Origin: Gardnerella vaginalis
GTDB taxonomy: Bacteria > Actinomycetota > Actinomycetes > Actinomycetales > Bifidobacteriaceae
DNA length: 56,178 nucleotides
Direction: 5' to 3'
NCBI RefSeq assembly: GCF_001563665.1
Contig: NZ_KQ961872.1
Location: 139,804 to 195,981 of the forward strand
The notes beneath the pieces were generated by a model that saw only the letters and a program-made list of their open reading frames with translations, made no database searches and was not told where the DNA came from. How positions within the stretch are numbered: the stretch's first letter is position 1; every line of letters starts with the position of its first letter. Made by a program: the position numbers and the translations under genes. This document shows positions 39,176-47,963 of the stretch, one piece after another.

Positions 39176-40543
39176 CTAAATCTCAAGCGTTCCAGCTGCC
39201 AAATCGCCAGCCACAAACGGCATGAAATAAAATGGCATAGTCGCAATTTTCTGATTTGCGTCATAACCATAATTATTTTTAGAAACTTTTATTGCGAACT
39301 CAAACTTGTTATGCGTTGCAAACTTATTTAAAGAATTAAGTGTTCCTCTGCCTTTTTTAACATCAATCGGGAAAAGTTTGTTATTTGATTCAACTATAAA
39401 TTCCAATTCTGAATCTGATTTTCCACGCCAATAAAACAGTTTTAAACCATTTGCGCTAAGTTCGTTTGCAACGTAATTTTCAAAGAAAATACCAGATAGT
39501 GTATTATCTCTTTCGTTTGAAATAAAAGATGCTGCATTCACTCCGCTTTGATACGAGAACATGCCAATATCGCACAAAAATAGTCGGAAATTGCTTTCAT
39601 TCTCTTGCATAAGTGGCATAGTTATATGCTCTTTGAGTTGGAACGACTGATTAACAATATGAGTCATAAGCAGCCACTGAATAGACGTTGCAAAATCTCT
39701 AGTTCTACCGTCTTTTTTAATAAGACCAGCTGAAAAGTTTTTTGACTCCTTATTAAGCTCCCTAAAAATATTTTCAAATAGAAGCCGAGATCTTAAAATT
39801 GACTCACTGCTTGCCTGATACAATTCCATGTCCGCAAGATAATTGTCATACAGCGAGCGCAAAATCTCACGCGTTTCTAGTAAATCTTTGCGCTCAATAT
39901 ATGCTTCTACCGCTTCTGGCATGCCCCCAATTAGCAGATATTTATACACTTCATTTAACGCAAGATTGTGAATTTCTGTAGGCAGCGCTTGTTTAGCATC
40001 ATAAGATTCACGCACCTTTGAATATAGAAGGCTGTTGTTATTTAGTAGAAATTCTCCAAAGGTCATTGGATAGATTGTTATCTGGTCGATTTTTCCTACA
40101 GGAAAAAGGAATTGGTCTTTTGCTGTTTTTTCAGCATTCTGCTTGCGAGATTCGCGATGCAATTTAATACGTACCATTGAGCCTGTTGCAATTACGCGAA
40201 TTTTTCTAAAATCTTGGCAAAAATATTTAAGCGACGAAATAATGTTTGGACATTCTTGAATCTCGTCAAAAATCAGCAACATGCTTTCATCTATAGGCTT
40301 TGAAAATCGCAAAGACAAGTATTCGATAATTTTTTCTGCGTTTGCTGTGCTTTCGCAAAAGTTACGAACCTCATCTTCTTTTTTAAGATCGATGTAAATA
40401 TAACTATTTTTATAATATTTTTCCGCAAAAAGTTCTTTTACTAGATATGTTTTACCAACCTGGCGCGCACCCCATATAATTAGCGGCTTACGATTCGGCT
40501 TTATGTTCCAGGCGATTAATTTTTGTAATGCTAGTCGTTCCAT
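39176..40543 (-). CDS. AAA ATPase with DUF4143 domain
   Basis: 455 residues. Walker A GARQVGKTYL is at about 25-34 and Walker B LLIFDEIQECP. The C-terminal part (DVKKGRGTLNSLNKFATHNK, an E/D-V-K motif) resembles the nuclease-like DUF4143 region. The family is abundant in host-associated bacteria and has no settled function; links to toxin-antitoxin or defence are only proposals. It converges with the AlbA_2 gene and starts beside the second copy of the long repeat. Confidence 0.85.
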   Translation of the reverse strand: MERLALQKLIAWNIKPNRKPLIIWGARQVGKTYLVKELFAEKYYKNSYIYIDLKKEDEVRNFCESTANAEKIIEYLSLRFSKPIDESMLLIFDEIQECPNIISSLKYFCQDFRKIRVIATGSMVRIKLHRESRKQNAEKTAKDQFLFPVGKIDQITIYPMTFGEFLLNNNSLLYSKVRESYDAKQALPTEIHNLALNEVYKYLLIGGMPEAVEAYIERKDLLETREILRSLYDNYLADMELYQASSESILRSRLLFENIFRELNKESKNFSAGLIKKDGRTRDFATSIQWLLMTHIVNQSFQLKEHITMPLMQENESNFRLFLCDIGMFSYQSGVNAASFISNERDNTLSGIFFENYVANELSANGLKLFYWRGKSDSELEFIVESNNKLFPIDVKKGRGTLNSLNKFATHNKFEFAIKVSKNNYGYDANQKIATMPFYFMPFVAGDLAAGTLEI

Positions 40544-40587
40544 GGCTTACTCTTTTTATTGTTGATATTACAACGATTATACCATTA

Positions 40588-40763
40588 TTTGCCAGTTTTA
40601 GGATGTTTTTTAAGCAATTATTTGCCAGTTTTGGCATGTTTTTTACGTCACCATTTGCCAGTTTTAGGATGTTTTTACACTGTGATTTTAGTGAAAATTT
40701 TAGGAAGTTTGGGTTATATAACAGAAATATCTGATTAGCCCAGAGTACCTGCATCACAGTCAT
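40588..40763. repeat. Long direct repeat, copy 2 (right border of the cassette)
   Basis: Three 33-bp units begin at 40588, 40621 and 40654 (TTTGCCAGTTTT). The remaining part matches copy 1 to the GCATCACAGTCAT end. After that, only one 21-bp-array motif is present (ATCACAGTCATGCC), so the array itself is not duplicated. Confidence 0.85.
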
Positions 40764-40832
40764 GCCAATGATAAACGTAAAAGATTACGGCAAAACTAAA
40801 AGTTGCGAAAGAAAACCGCTAAAATAGTGAAC

Positions 40833-42005
40833 ATGAGTGCAGTAACAACGCGATACGTTGAAGCAGCAGGCGGAATCATTTACCGCAAGCGCAATATAGA
40901 TAGCGCAAACACGTGTGACTTCAAAAAAACAGGCAATCAAATAAGTGACGATGACTTTGAGCTTTGCCTAGTTTATCGTCCTAAATACGATGATTGGAGT
41001 TGGCCAAAAGGAAAAAACGAAGAAAACGAATCATATCGTCATACAGCAGTGCGCGAAGTTGGCGAAGAAACCGGCTATGCAGTAACACTTGGCCCTCATA
41101 TTGCTCAAATCGAGTATCCTCTTGACCACGAAGGCAAGAAGCAATCTACCTCTAAAAACAGCAAAAACAGTAGCTCACCGCAAAATAATCAATCAACAGT
41201 AATTAAACGCATTCACTACTGGATGATGCGCGAAATAAACGAATCTACAGCATCAAAGAGATTGCCATCATTTGGACCAATAAAGCCAGCAAAACGCACG
41301 GAAATAAGCAATATTTTATGGCTAACTCCTTCAAAAGCTCGTAAAAAACTTACTCATGACAGCGACAGAGAAGTATTAGATGCTTTCTTAGAACGACTTC
41401 ACACATGCCGAGCAAGATATAGCACTTTAATACTAGTAAGACACGGAAAAGCAGAATCTCGAAAGACTTGGCAAGGCAGCGAAGCAACTCGCCCAATTAC
41501 ACCTCTTGGATCAGCAGCATCTTACGCACTTGCGCGAGAGCTTGCTTGCTACGCGCCAAATAAGATACTTTCATCACCTTGGAAACGTTGCGTAGAAACA
41601 ATTGGATTTTTTGCCAGCGATTGCTCAATGAAAATTGAAGAAATACCGGAGCTTACTGAAGATTATCACGAAAAAAATCCTCAAGATACGCTTAACGTGC
41701 TTATAGACACAATAGCTCAACTTGTTCATTGTGATAAAAATGATAATTACGCAACAACAAACACAACAAGTACAACAAACACAGCTAACACAACAAGTAC
41801 AACTGCAATGTGCCTGCACCGACCTATTATCGGCTCATTCTTTGAATATTTGCGAAAAATTACAAATCCTAAAGCACATAAGCGCATTCTAAGTATGCGA
41901 TCTCCATACATGCATACTGGAAGTGCAATAGTTTTGCATATTATAAACACTCCTAAAGGTGCTCGAATTATTGACATCGAAAGCGTGATACCAATTGTCT
42001 ACTAG
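40833..42005 (+). CDS. mutT1: NUDIX hydrolase/histidine phosphatase fusion (MutT1 type)
   Basis: 390 residues. A canonical Nudix box, GKNEENESYRHTAVREVGEE followed by TGY, lies near residue 62. The C-terminal histidine-phosphatase domain has LVRHGKAES (RHG). In mycobacterial MutT1 the pair degrades 8-oxo-dGTP/8-oxo-GTP and diadenosine polyphosphates. The first ATG (MSAVTTRY) was chosen; a TTG ten codons upstream is less likely. A short Thr/Asn/Ser repeat lies near the C-terminus (TTNTTSTTNTANTTSTT). Confidence 0.88.
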   Translation: MSAVTTRYVEAAGGIIYRKRNIDSANTCDFKKTGNQISDDDFELCLVYRPKYDDWSWPKGKNEENESYRHTAVREVGEETGYAVTLGPHIAQIEYPLDHEGKKQSTSKNSKNSSSPQNNQSTVIKRIHYWMMREINESTASKRLPSFGPIKPAKRTEISNILWLTPSKARKKLTHDSDREVLDAFLERLHTCRARYSTLILVRHGKAESRKTWQGSEATRPITPLGSAASYALARELACYAPNKILSSPWKRCVETIGFFASDCSMKIEEIPELTEDYHEKNPQDTLNVLIDTIAQLVHCDKNDNYATTNTTSTTNTANTTSTTAMCLHRPIIGSFFEYLRKITNPKAHKRILSMRSPYMHTGSAIVLHIINTPKGARIIDIESVIPIVY

Positions 42006-42051
42006 CCTTCATTCACAATCAAGTTCCATTCATTCTAGCCGTTCTGCTTTT

Positions 42052-42720
42052 ATGCCAAATCCAATAGGAGAAAATCGCCCAAGCAGACCTGCACAAATAG
42101 ATCCTGCAATGCTTTCACAAATTGAAGGTGGCGCAGATCCACAAATAATCAATGAGATTAGCCATACCTCTGCTGCTGTTTTACTTAATCGCGTGCACAA
42201 AACTCAATCTCAAGAAATCGTTGAACGCGTGCTGAATTTGGTTGAAAATGAAGGTATTGACGTTATCGCAGATTTGTGGAGTAGCTCTGAAGCAGAGTCA
42301 CTACCTGGAATGTTGTATAGACTATATTTATTGCGTATGTCACTTAGAAAACAGCGTGAATCGTATGCTGAATATTGGCATATAGGAGAACCTGAAACCA
42401 CGAGTGCTTCTGCTATTACAGGTATAGATGAAACACCTACAGGAGAAGATATTGCTCGCCTTGCTGATTCCATTCTTTCAGGTGCATTTACAGGTGATTT
42501 CGCAATAGCGCTGCATCGAGCTTCTGCATTTACTTCGATTATTTCGCGTGGAATGCATAAATATGCAGAAAAACTATCAAATAATACAAAAAACTATCAA
42601 TCTTCTAATAAAAATACGCAAAAAATAGCAAAAATTCTACATATCTCAGCAAATCTTCATACACTTTCATGCAATTTCAAAAATGGCGCTGCGTTATGGA
42701 AAGCTGGAAAACTTGATTAA
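42052..42720 (+). CDS. Conserved hypothetical protein downstream of MutT1
   Basis: About 222 residues, cytosolic, no signal peptide. PAQIDPAMLSQIEGGADPQIINEISHTSAAVLLNRV is the most conserved-looking part; helical afterwards. The first ATG was chosen; a TTG at 41995 would overlap the mutT1 end and is possible, but neither has a good ribosome-binding site. The C-terminus has a Lys/Asn-rich stretch (NNTKNYQSSNKNTQK). The function is not recognised; it is probably co-transcribed with mutT1. Confidence 0.6.
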   Translation: MPNPIGENRPSRPAQIDPAMLSQIEGGADPQIINEISHTSAAVLLNRVHKTQSQEIVERVLNLVENEGIDVIADLWSSSEAESLPGMLYRLYLLRMSLRKQRESYAEYWHIGEPETTSASAITGIDETPTGEDIARLADSILSGAFTGDFAIALHRASAFTSIISRGMHKYAEKLSNNTKNYQSSNKNTQKIAKILHISANLHTLSCNFKNGAALWKAGKLD

Positions 42721-42752
42721 ACTCACTCGGCGCGCTGAATAATAAAAACAGG

Positions 42753-42758
42753 TATACT
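42753..42758 (+). promoter_or_regulatory. Likely -10 element of the upp leader RNA
   Basis: TATACT lies about 8 bp before the first stem of the structured leader, so the transcript would begin almost at the stem. A -35 element is not clear. Confidence 0.4.
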
Positions 42759-42760
42759 CG

Positions 42761-42855
42761 AAATTGACGCTGGCTTGCGTTTAAGCCCCGGGCTCCATTT
42801 TTTGCCGCTACGAGCGGCGTTTGCGCCGACAGGCGCTTTCGTAAGTCAGCGTTTT
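42761..42855 (+). ncRNA. Compact four-stem structured RNA upstream of upp
   Basis: The outer stem pairs 42767-42779 with 42840-42852: 13 bp including two G-U. Inside are three hairpins: AGCC/GGCT (42784-42794), GCCGCT-ACG-AGCGGC (42804-42818) and GCGCC-GACA-GGCGC (42823-42836). This gives a closed multi-branch junction, followed by TTTT. It is far more G+C-rich than the surroundings. It is a candidate riboswitch or attenuator of upp, or an independent small RNA. No known family was recognised. Confidence 0.6.
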
Positions 42856-42938
42856 AACTATTACTTTGTTTATATTTTCTTGAAAATTTCACGGCACGCC
42901 GATAGCTAACATGCCTAGCTTGTTTTAATCTAGAAGGT

Positions 42939-43577
42939 ATGGATCTTCATGTTTTACATCATCCGCTGGTGGACCACAAGCTCACCGTTTTGCGTGATAA
43001 AAATACACCATCTAATATTTTCCGCGAGTTAGTTTCAGAGTTAGTGACTCTTGAAGCTTACGAAGCGACTCGTAATTTGGAAGTTAGCGATTACGAGATT
43101 GAAACTCCTATTTGCAAGATGACTGGCAAGCATTTAAATCGACCACGCCCAATGGTTGTGCCGGTTTTGAGAGCCGGACTTGGCATGCTCGATGGCATGA
43201 CTCGCCTTCTTCCAACCGCTGAAGTTGGATTCCTCGGAATGAAGCGCGATGAGCAAACACTCGACATAATTACTTATGCAAATCGTTTGCCAGAAGACTT
43301 AACAGGTCGTCAATGCTTCCTTCTTGACCCAATGCTTGCAACCGGCGGTACTCTTATTGCCGCTACACATTACTTAGCAGAGCGCGGCGCTAAGGATGTT
43401 ACTGCTATTAACATTTTGGCAGCTCCAGAAGGCTTAAAGCGTTTAGAGAAGGAGATTGATCCTTCTATTGACTTTAAGGTTGTTGTTTGCGCTGTTGACG
43501 AGAGTTTAAATGATAAAGCTTACATAGTTCCAGGCCTTGGAGATGCAGGCGATCGCTTATATGGCTTAATTGATTAA
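42939..43577 (+). CDS. upp: Uracil phosphoribosyltransferase
   Basis: 212 residues. It converts uracil and PRPP to UMP in pyrimidine salvage. The PRPP-binding loop is [15 protein letters not shown] (about 129-143), with a uracil-contact region near the C-terminus ([14 protein letters not shown]). The start [15 protein letters not shown] gives the usual length. An 80-bp spacer separates it from the structured RNA above. It ends with its own terminator. Confidence 0.96.
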   Translation: MDLHVLHHPLVDHKLTVLRDKNTPSNIFRELVSELVTLEAYEATRNLEVSDYEIETPICKMTGKHLNRPRPMVVPVLRAGLGMLDGMTRLLPTAEVGFLGMKRDEQTLDIITYANRLPEDLTGRQCFLLDPMLATGGTLIAATHYLAERGAKDVTAINILAAPEGLKRLEKEIDPSIDFKVVVCAVDESLNDKAYIVPGLGDAGDRLYGLID

Positions 43578-43703
43578 TATTTGATACGTGTATAAAACGA
43601 AATCAAATCAAATCAAAACTAGTCAAAACAAATCAAAACTAGTCAGACGCTAAGCAAATTTATCAAAAACTAAAAACTAAAAAAACTAGTCAAAACTAGA
43701 AAT

Positions 43704-43750
43704 AGCCTGCTGATTATCGCAATAATTTTGCAAAATTCAGCAGGCTTTTA
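43704..43750 (+). terminator. upp terminator
   Basis: A perfect 10-bp stem, AGCCTGCTGA (43704-43713)/TCAGCAGGCT (43737-43746), followed by TTTT. The 120 bp before it contain repeated AAATCAAAACTAGTC units. Confidence 0.85.
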
Positions 43751-43799
43751 TATTAAGCATCAATGTTAAGCGAACACTCCGCAATGTTTCTCAAAACTC

Positions 43800-43848
43800 A
43801 CACAAACAAACTCACATATGCAAACTCACACAAGCAAACTCACATAGG
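43800..43848. repeat. Short tandem repeats around the dnaB stop codon
   Basis: CAAACTCACA occurs about four times in series, with the last copy inside the 3' end of dnaB. No terminator for dnaB was seen here. Confidence 0.6.
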
Positions 43849-45210
43849 CTGAGATTGCTCTTGAGCCATATCTTCAAACTTAGAGTTAATTCCACGAAAA
43901 GCAAGTTTAAATGTGTCTGTAGGGCCGTTACGATGCTTTGCCATAATAATATCGGCCTCACCTGGGCGTTCTTCCTTATTATAAAAATCAGGACGGTGTA
44001 CTAAAAACACAACGTCTGCATCCTGCTCAATAGACCCAGATTCGCGCAAATCTGAAAGTTGAGGTTTTTTATCATTTCTCATTTCAGGTCCACGATTCAG
44101 CTGACTTAACGCAACAACCGGCACTTCAAGCTCTTTTGCTAATAACTTTAACGCTCGAGAAAAATCAGAAACCTCTTGCTGGCGGCTTTCCACGCGCTTG
44201 CCAGAACTCATCAGCTGCAAGTAGTCAATTACAACTAATTTCAAATCATTAGTCTGCTTTAGACGACGACATTTTGCACGAATTTCCATTAAACTCATAT
44301 TAGGACTATCGTCAATAAATAATGGTGAATCCTTCATCATATCCCAAAAACTATTAAGCTTTGCCCATCGATCAGAAGTAATTTCTTCAGGATGACGTAA
44401 AGCAGTTAACGGTATATTTGTTTCAGCAGCAATAATACGTTGAGCTAACTCAATTTTGCTCATTTCCAAAGAGAAAATAATAGATGTCATATTATGATGC
44501 AACGCAGCAGAACGAGCAAAATCGACTCCGAGCGTAGACTTACCCATAGCAGGCCTACCAGCTACAACAATCATCTGCCCAGGTTGCAAACCTTGAGTTA
44601 CGTTATCGATATCTCTAAACCCTGTAGGAATACCGCTAGATATGCCATTAGTTTGAAGATCATCAATCTGATTTAACGTAGTTTCTAACACAGAACCGAT
44701 AGACACATAATCTTGATGAACTCGCCCAGTGCTCATCTCATATACTTCTGCCTGAGCAAGATTAACAATATCTTCAGCAACAGAACCATTCGCAGAATAA
44801 CCCATTTGAGCTATTTTTGTACCTGCTGTAATTACGTTACGCAAAATAGCGTTTTGATGCACTATATTCGCATAATATGTGGCGTTTGCAGCAGTAGGAA
44901 CTGAAGCGACTAAACTGTGCAAATAATCTGCACCGCCAACCTTTTCCAAATCACCATTTTTCAGTAGTTCGTTGGCAACAAGAACGGAATCCACAGGCTG
45001 AGATGCAGAAAAAAGAGTGATAATCGCATCATAAATAGTCTGATGTTGAGGAAGATAAAAATCCGAAGTTTCTAGATCTTGCGAAACTTCACCTATAGCA
45101 TCTTTACTCATAAGCATGCCGCCGAGAACAGCCATTTCAGCATCTGCATCGTGCGGAGGAATACGATCAAATACATTACGATTATCTGAGGATGAAGAAT
45201 CCTGACTCAT
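43840..45210 (-). CDS. dnaB: Replicative DNA helicase DnaB
   Basis: 456 residues. The N-terminal domain (PHDADAEMAVLGGMLMSKDAIGEV) and the RecA-like helicase domain are complete, with Walker A GRPAMGKST at about 217-225. No intein interrupts it. The start MSQDSSSSDN follows GAGG; a GTG 15 codons upstream is a weaker option. Upstream is a DnaA-box cluster. The protein unwinds the chromosome at the fork. Confidence 0.96.
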   Translation of the reverse strand: MSQDSSSSDNRNVFDRIPPHDADAEMAVLGGMLMSKDAIGEVSQDLETSDFYLPQHQTIYDAIITLFSASQPVDSVLVANELLKNGDLEKVGGADYLHSLVASVPTAANATYYANIVHQNAILRNVITAGTKIAQMGYSANGSVAEDIVNLAQAEVYEMSTGRVHQDYVSIGSVLETTLNQIDDLQTNGISSGIPTGFRDIDNVTQGLQPGQMIVVAGRPAMGKSTLGVDFARSAALHHNMTSIIFSLEMSKIELAQRIIAAETNIPLTALRHPEEITSDRWAKLNSFWDMMKDSPLFIDDSPNMSLMEIRAKCRRLKQTNDLKLVVIDYLQLMSSGKRVESRQQEVSDFSRALKLLAKELEVPVVALSQLNRGPEMRNDKKPQLSDLRESGSIEQDADVVFLVHRPDFYNKEERPGEADIIMAKHRNGPTDTFKLAFRGINSKFEDMAQEQSQPM

Positions 45211-45445
45211 ACTACTAACATACCTCACAATGCTGTTATTGAAAGCGATAGACACTTATTCGCAATTTACATTGCATATAAAGATACTATGCATTACTTT
45301 TTATAAAAACGAGTATAAACGTGTGCAAGTATTACGCGCGAGAAGCAAGCTATACATTTATTGACAAATAAAGATGCCTGAAATGCATAACACAAATTCC
45401 TGAAAAATACAAATAGAAGAAAATTTGAAAAAAGTTATTCGCAAG

Positions 45446-45538
45446 TTATACACACTTTTATCCCCAATATGTGGATAACTTCATTAGATATCCACATAGA
45501 AACGCCCAATATGTGGATAACTTCATTTTTTATCCACA
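45446..45538. promoter_or_regulatory. Cluster of DnaA boxes upstream of dnaB
   Basis: Within 93 bp: TTATACACA (45446-45454), TTATCCCCA (45458-45466, near match), TGTGGATAA (45470-45478), ATATCCACA (45488-45496, near), TGTGGATAA (45512-45520), TTATCCACA (45530-45538). A unit of about 43 bp, CCAATATGTGGATAACTTC plus a facing box, is duplicated. A+T-rich DNA flanks it. It may be a DnaA-titration site or regulator of dnaB. Nothing beyond these boxes supports oriC. Confidence 0.75.
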
Positions 45539-45687
45539 TTACACACTCCGTGCGTGTCGAAAAATTAAAACATATAAGATTTCCAATTAAAAACATTGAA
45601 AAATAAAAGCCACCGACTTCAACAAGAAATCGATGGCTATAACTTAATCTAATTAGATCTTTTATTCGCTTTGGCTTATATTCCAGA
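45539..45687. other. Rest of the dnaB-amt intergenic region
   Basis: No gene was seen. CACTCCGTGCGTGTCG is a G+C-rich patch near 45545. An imperfect stem, AGCCACCGACTTC and its partial complement GAAATCGATGGCT (about 45608-45638), just after the amt stop codon may act as its terminator. Confidence 0.4.
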
Positions 45688-47679
45688 CTATTTGCGCTTT
45701 CGACGACGACTGCGCGACGAGCTCTCAGAACCAGCCCCAGAACCAGAGTTATCCGAATTATTAGAGCTATCAGAGCTATTCGCATCAGAATCACTCACAG
45801 AAGAATCAACACCTTCACTAACTTCGTCATGCTTATCTGAGCTATCATCTAACGAATCAAGATTTACTGAATCAACACTATTAGCTGAAGAATCAACAGA
45901 CGAATCAACAGACGGATCTTCATCTAATTTGTTAGCAAAGTCAGATTCTAATTCACCAGATTCCAATTCACCAGATTCCATTGCATCTTCATTTGCTTTA
46001 TTAGCATCAATATTTAACTCACTGATATCAGAATCAAGCACAGAATCCACTTTAGATTGCTCAAGTTCCGTAGAAGAACTTTCAGATGAAACATCATCCA
46101 CGTCCAAAGAAACAGGCGTTAAAACCGCCATTTGAGTTTTGCCTTGAGTAGCATCTGAAACTTCAACAACAGCACCAGAACGAGCTTGAACTATAGAAGA
46201 AAAATCATAAGCGCGCTCGCCTTGATCTGCCAAATCAACACCTTTACGTTCTTTAGCTTCAGATATACGCCAACCAAATAGTTTTTCCAAAGCAAAAGCC
46301 AGTACTGCCGTAATAACTCCAGCATATAAAATTACAATGCAAATTAAGCAAATTTGCGCAACAAGCTGATGCCAATCTCCAACAACAAGAAGACCTTTGC
46401 CATCAGCAAACAATCCGACTGCAAGCAAACCAATAATTGCAGCAACGCCATTAACACTAACTACATGCAAAGCACCATCATAACGAGCAAAAACATGCGA
46501 GTAGGAAACTAATGACGTTACAACACCAACGAACACACCAAGTAAAAGCGCCCATAAAGGAGCAATAACATTAGCAGATGCAGAACTTGCAGCAAGACCA
46601 GCCATAACGCCAGAAGCCGAACCTAAAGCTGTAAAGCGCCCAAAACGTAAACGCTCAGTAACTCCCCATGCAAGCATTGAAGCAGAAGCTGTAATAGTTG
46701 AACTAATCCAAGAATAAACTGCAGCTCCAGGAACTCCCATAGAAGAACCAATCATTAAGCCAAGCCAGCCAAACCAAATGATAAAAATTCCAAGCATAAT
46801 AAAAGGAACATTGTGAGGCTGTCGCGCTCCAACTAAAGACTCTTCACTCATAGAATTAGCATCAGATAACGAACCTTCAGAAATATCTTTTGTAAAACTA
46901 TCATTTGCAGCATGATTACCATTAGAACGAGCAACATCATTCCACAATGCTTGCTCTAATTTCCCTTTACTATGATTTTTACTATTTGCTTCGCTCTTTG
47001 CAGCAGAACTTGCATGAGAAGAAACAGAAAATACACCTTTTGCGTGAAGAATAAAACGCTTCAAAGGGAACTTCGCATGACCGCCAATAATAAACACGAT
47101 TGCTAAAGCTGAAACAGCAGCAGCTAAATTAAGAGTTGAACCACCAGCAAAATCATGGATAGAAACTCCTAAAGCTTGCGAAATAGCGCCCTTAGCAGAA
47201 AGCAAACCACCACCATACACCATATGCATAAGAGGAGAGAATACTAGTGTAATCCAGACTGCCACAAATATAAGCCAAATCGCATAACGAACACGACCTG
47301 CGAGCGCTCCAGTAATCAAAGAAACAGCTACAATAGCACACGCCAATCTAAAAGCTGCAGGGAGTTCATTTGCAATACCAGAGCCAACATCCATAGATGT
47401 AAATATCCCACTGTCTGACACCATGGAATCACGGAATAGCAGACCGCTCATAGGATCTCCAAAAATCCCACCCAACATATCTTTTCCCGCAAACGCAAGT
47501 GACCAACCCCATAACGTCCATACAATAGTTGTTACAGCGACTGCTCCAGCAGAAAGCATCATCATGTTAATCATAGAAGTTGCTTTCTCGCGCCCTCCGT
47601 AGAAAAGCGCAATACCAGGAGTAATAATAAATACCAATGCTGCAGCCAATAACGCTAACTGCGGATCTATTGCGGTCAT
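45688..47679 (-). CDS. amt: Ammonium transporter with long acidic C-terminal extension
   Basis: 663 residues. The first about 480 form the Amt channel with about eleven helices (ITPGIALFYGGREKATSMINM, GWSLAFAG, DFAGGSTLNLAAAVSAL). Between helices 6 and 7 is a long, polar insert (about 215-295). The last about 170 are Ser/Asp/Glu-rich (SSTELEQSKVDSVLDSD, SVDSSVDSSANSVDS), not part of normal Amt proteins. The ribosome-binding site GAGGTGATAT is strong. No glnB/glnK follows within the window. Confidence 0.88.
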   Translation of the reverse strand: MTAIDPQLALLAAALVFIITPGIALFYGGREKATSMINMMMLSAGAVAVTTIVWTLWGWSLAFAGKDMLGGIFGDPMSGLLFRDSMVSDSGIFTSMDVGSGIANELPAAFRLACAIVAVSLITGALAGRVRYAIWLIFVAVWITLVFSPLMHMVYGGGLLSAKGAISQALGVSIHDFAGGSTLNLAAAVSALAIVFIIGGHAKFPLKRFILHAKGVFSVSSHASSAAKSEANSKNHSKGKLEQALWNDVARSNGNHAANDSFTKDISEGSLSDANSMSEESLVGARQPHNVPFIMLGIFIIWFGWLGLMIGSSMGVPGAAVYSWISSTITASASMLAWGVTERLRFGRFTALGSASGVMAGLAASSASANVIAPLWALLLGVFVGVVTSLVSYSHVFARYDGALHVVSVNGVAAIIGLLAVGLFADGKGLLVVGDWHQLVAQICLICIVILYAGVITAVLAFALEKLFGWRISEAKERKGVDLADQGERAYDFSSIVQARSGAVVEVSDATQGKTQMAVLTPVSLDVDDVSSESSSTELEQSKVDSVLDSDISELNIDANKANEDAMESGELESGELESDFANKLDEDPSVDSSVDSSANSVDSVNLDSLDDSSDKHDEVSEGVDSSVSDSDANSSDSSNNSDNSGSGAGSESSSRSRRRKRK

Positions 47680-47963
47680 ATATCACCTCAATTATTTGAT
47701 TTTATGCAACTTACAATTTTGTATTTAACATCTATATTTATTGTACCCGTAAAACAAACAGACAACTAAAATCTGAACATATTCACACATTCATGCAATA
47801 GTAACTTTGTCAAATTTGTCAAATTCGCCAAATTCATTACATTCGCAATACTCGTTATAGTCAGCGAATGCGCTAAATCGCCATATGCGTACAAAAATCG
47901 TTAATTCACAAAAGTATGCTCATGAAAAAATTTTATACTTAAATCTACATAACAACATAAATA
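47680..47963. other. Intergenic region between amt and ftsY
   Basis: No gene was seen. TCAAATTTGTCAAATTCGCCAAATTC (47813-47838) repeats the CAAATT unit three to four times; in part it may bind a regulator of amt. Promoter elements of amt should lie at 47690-47760. Confidence 0.35.

Noticed and set aside
40488..40763. Minus-strand ORF with KNILKLANN repeats
   Set aside because: An artefact of the 33-bp repeats (11 codons per unit); the real gene start (DUF4143 ATPase) is at 40543.
45446..45538. Chromosomal origin oriC
   Set aside because: DnaA boxes are clear, but dnaA, dnaN, rpmH and other origin neighbours are absent from the window; a titration or regulatory site is the safer call.
45671..46135. 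Plus-strand ORF of 154 codons antisense to amt
   Set aside because: A mirror of the low-complexity Ser/Asp codons of the Amt tail; no ribosome-binding site and no known domain.
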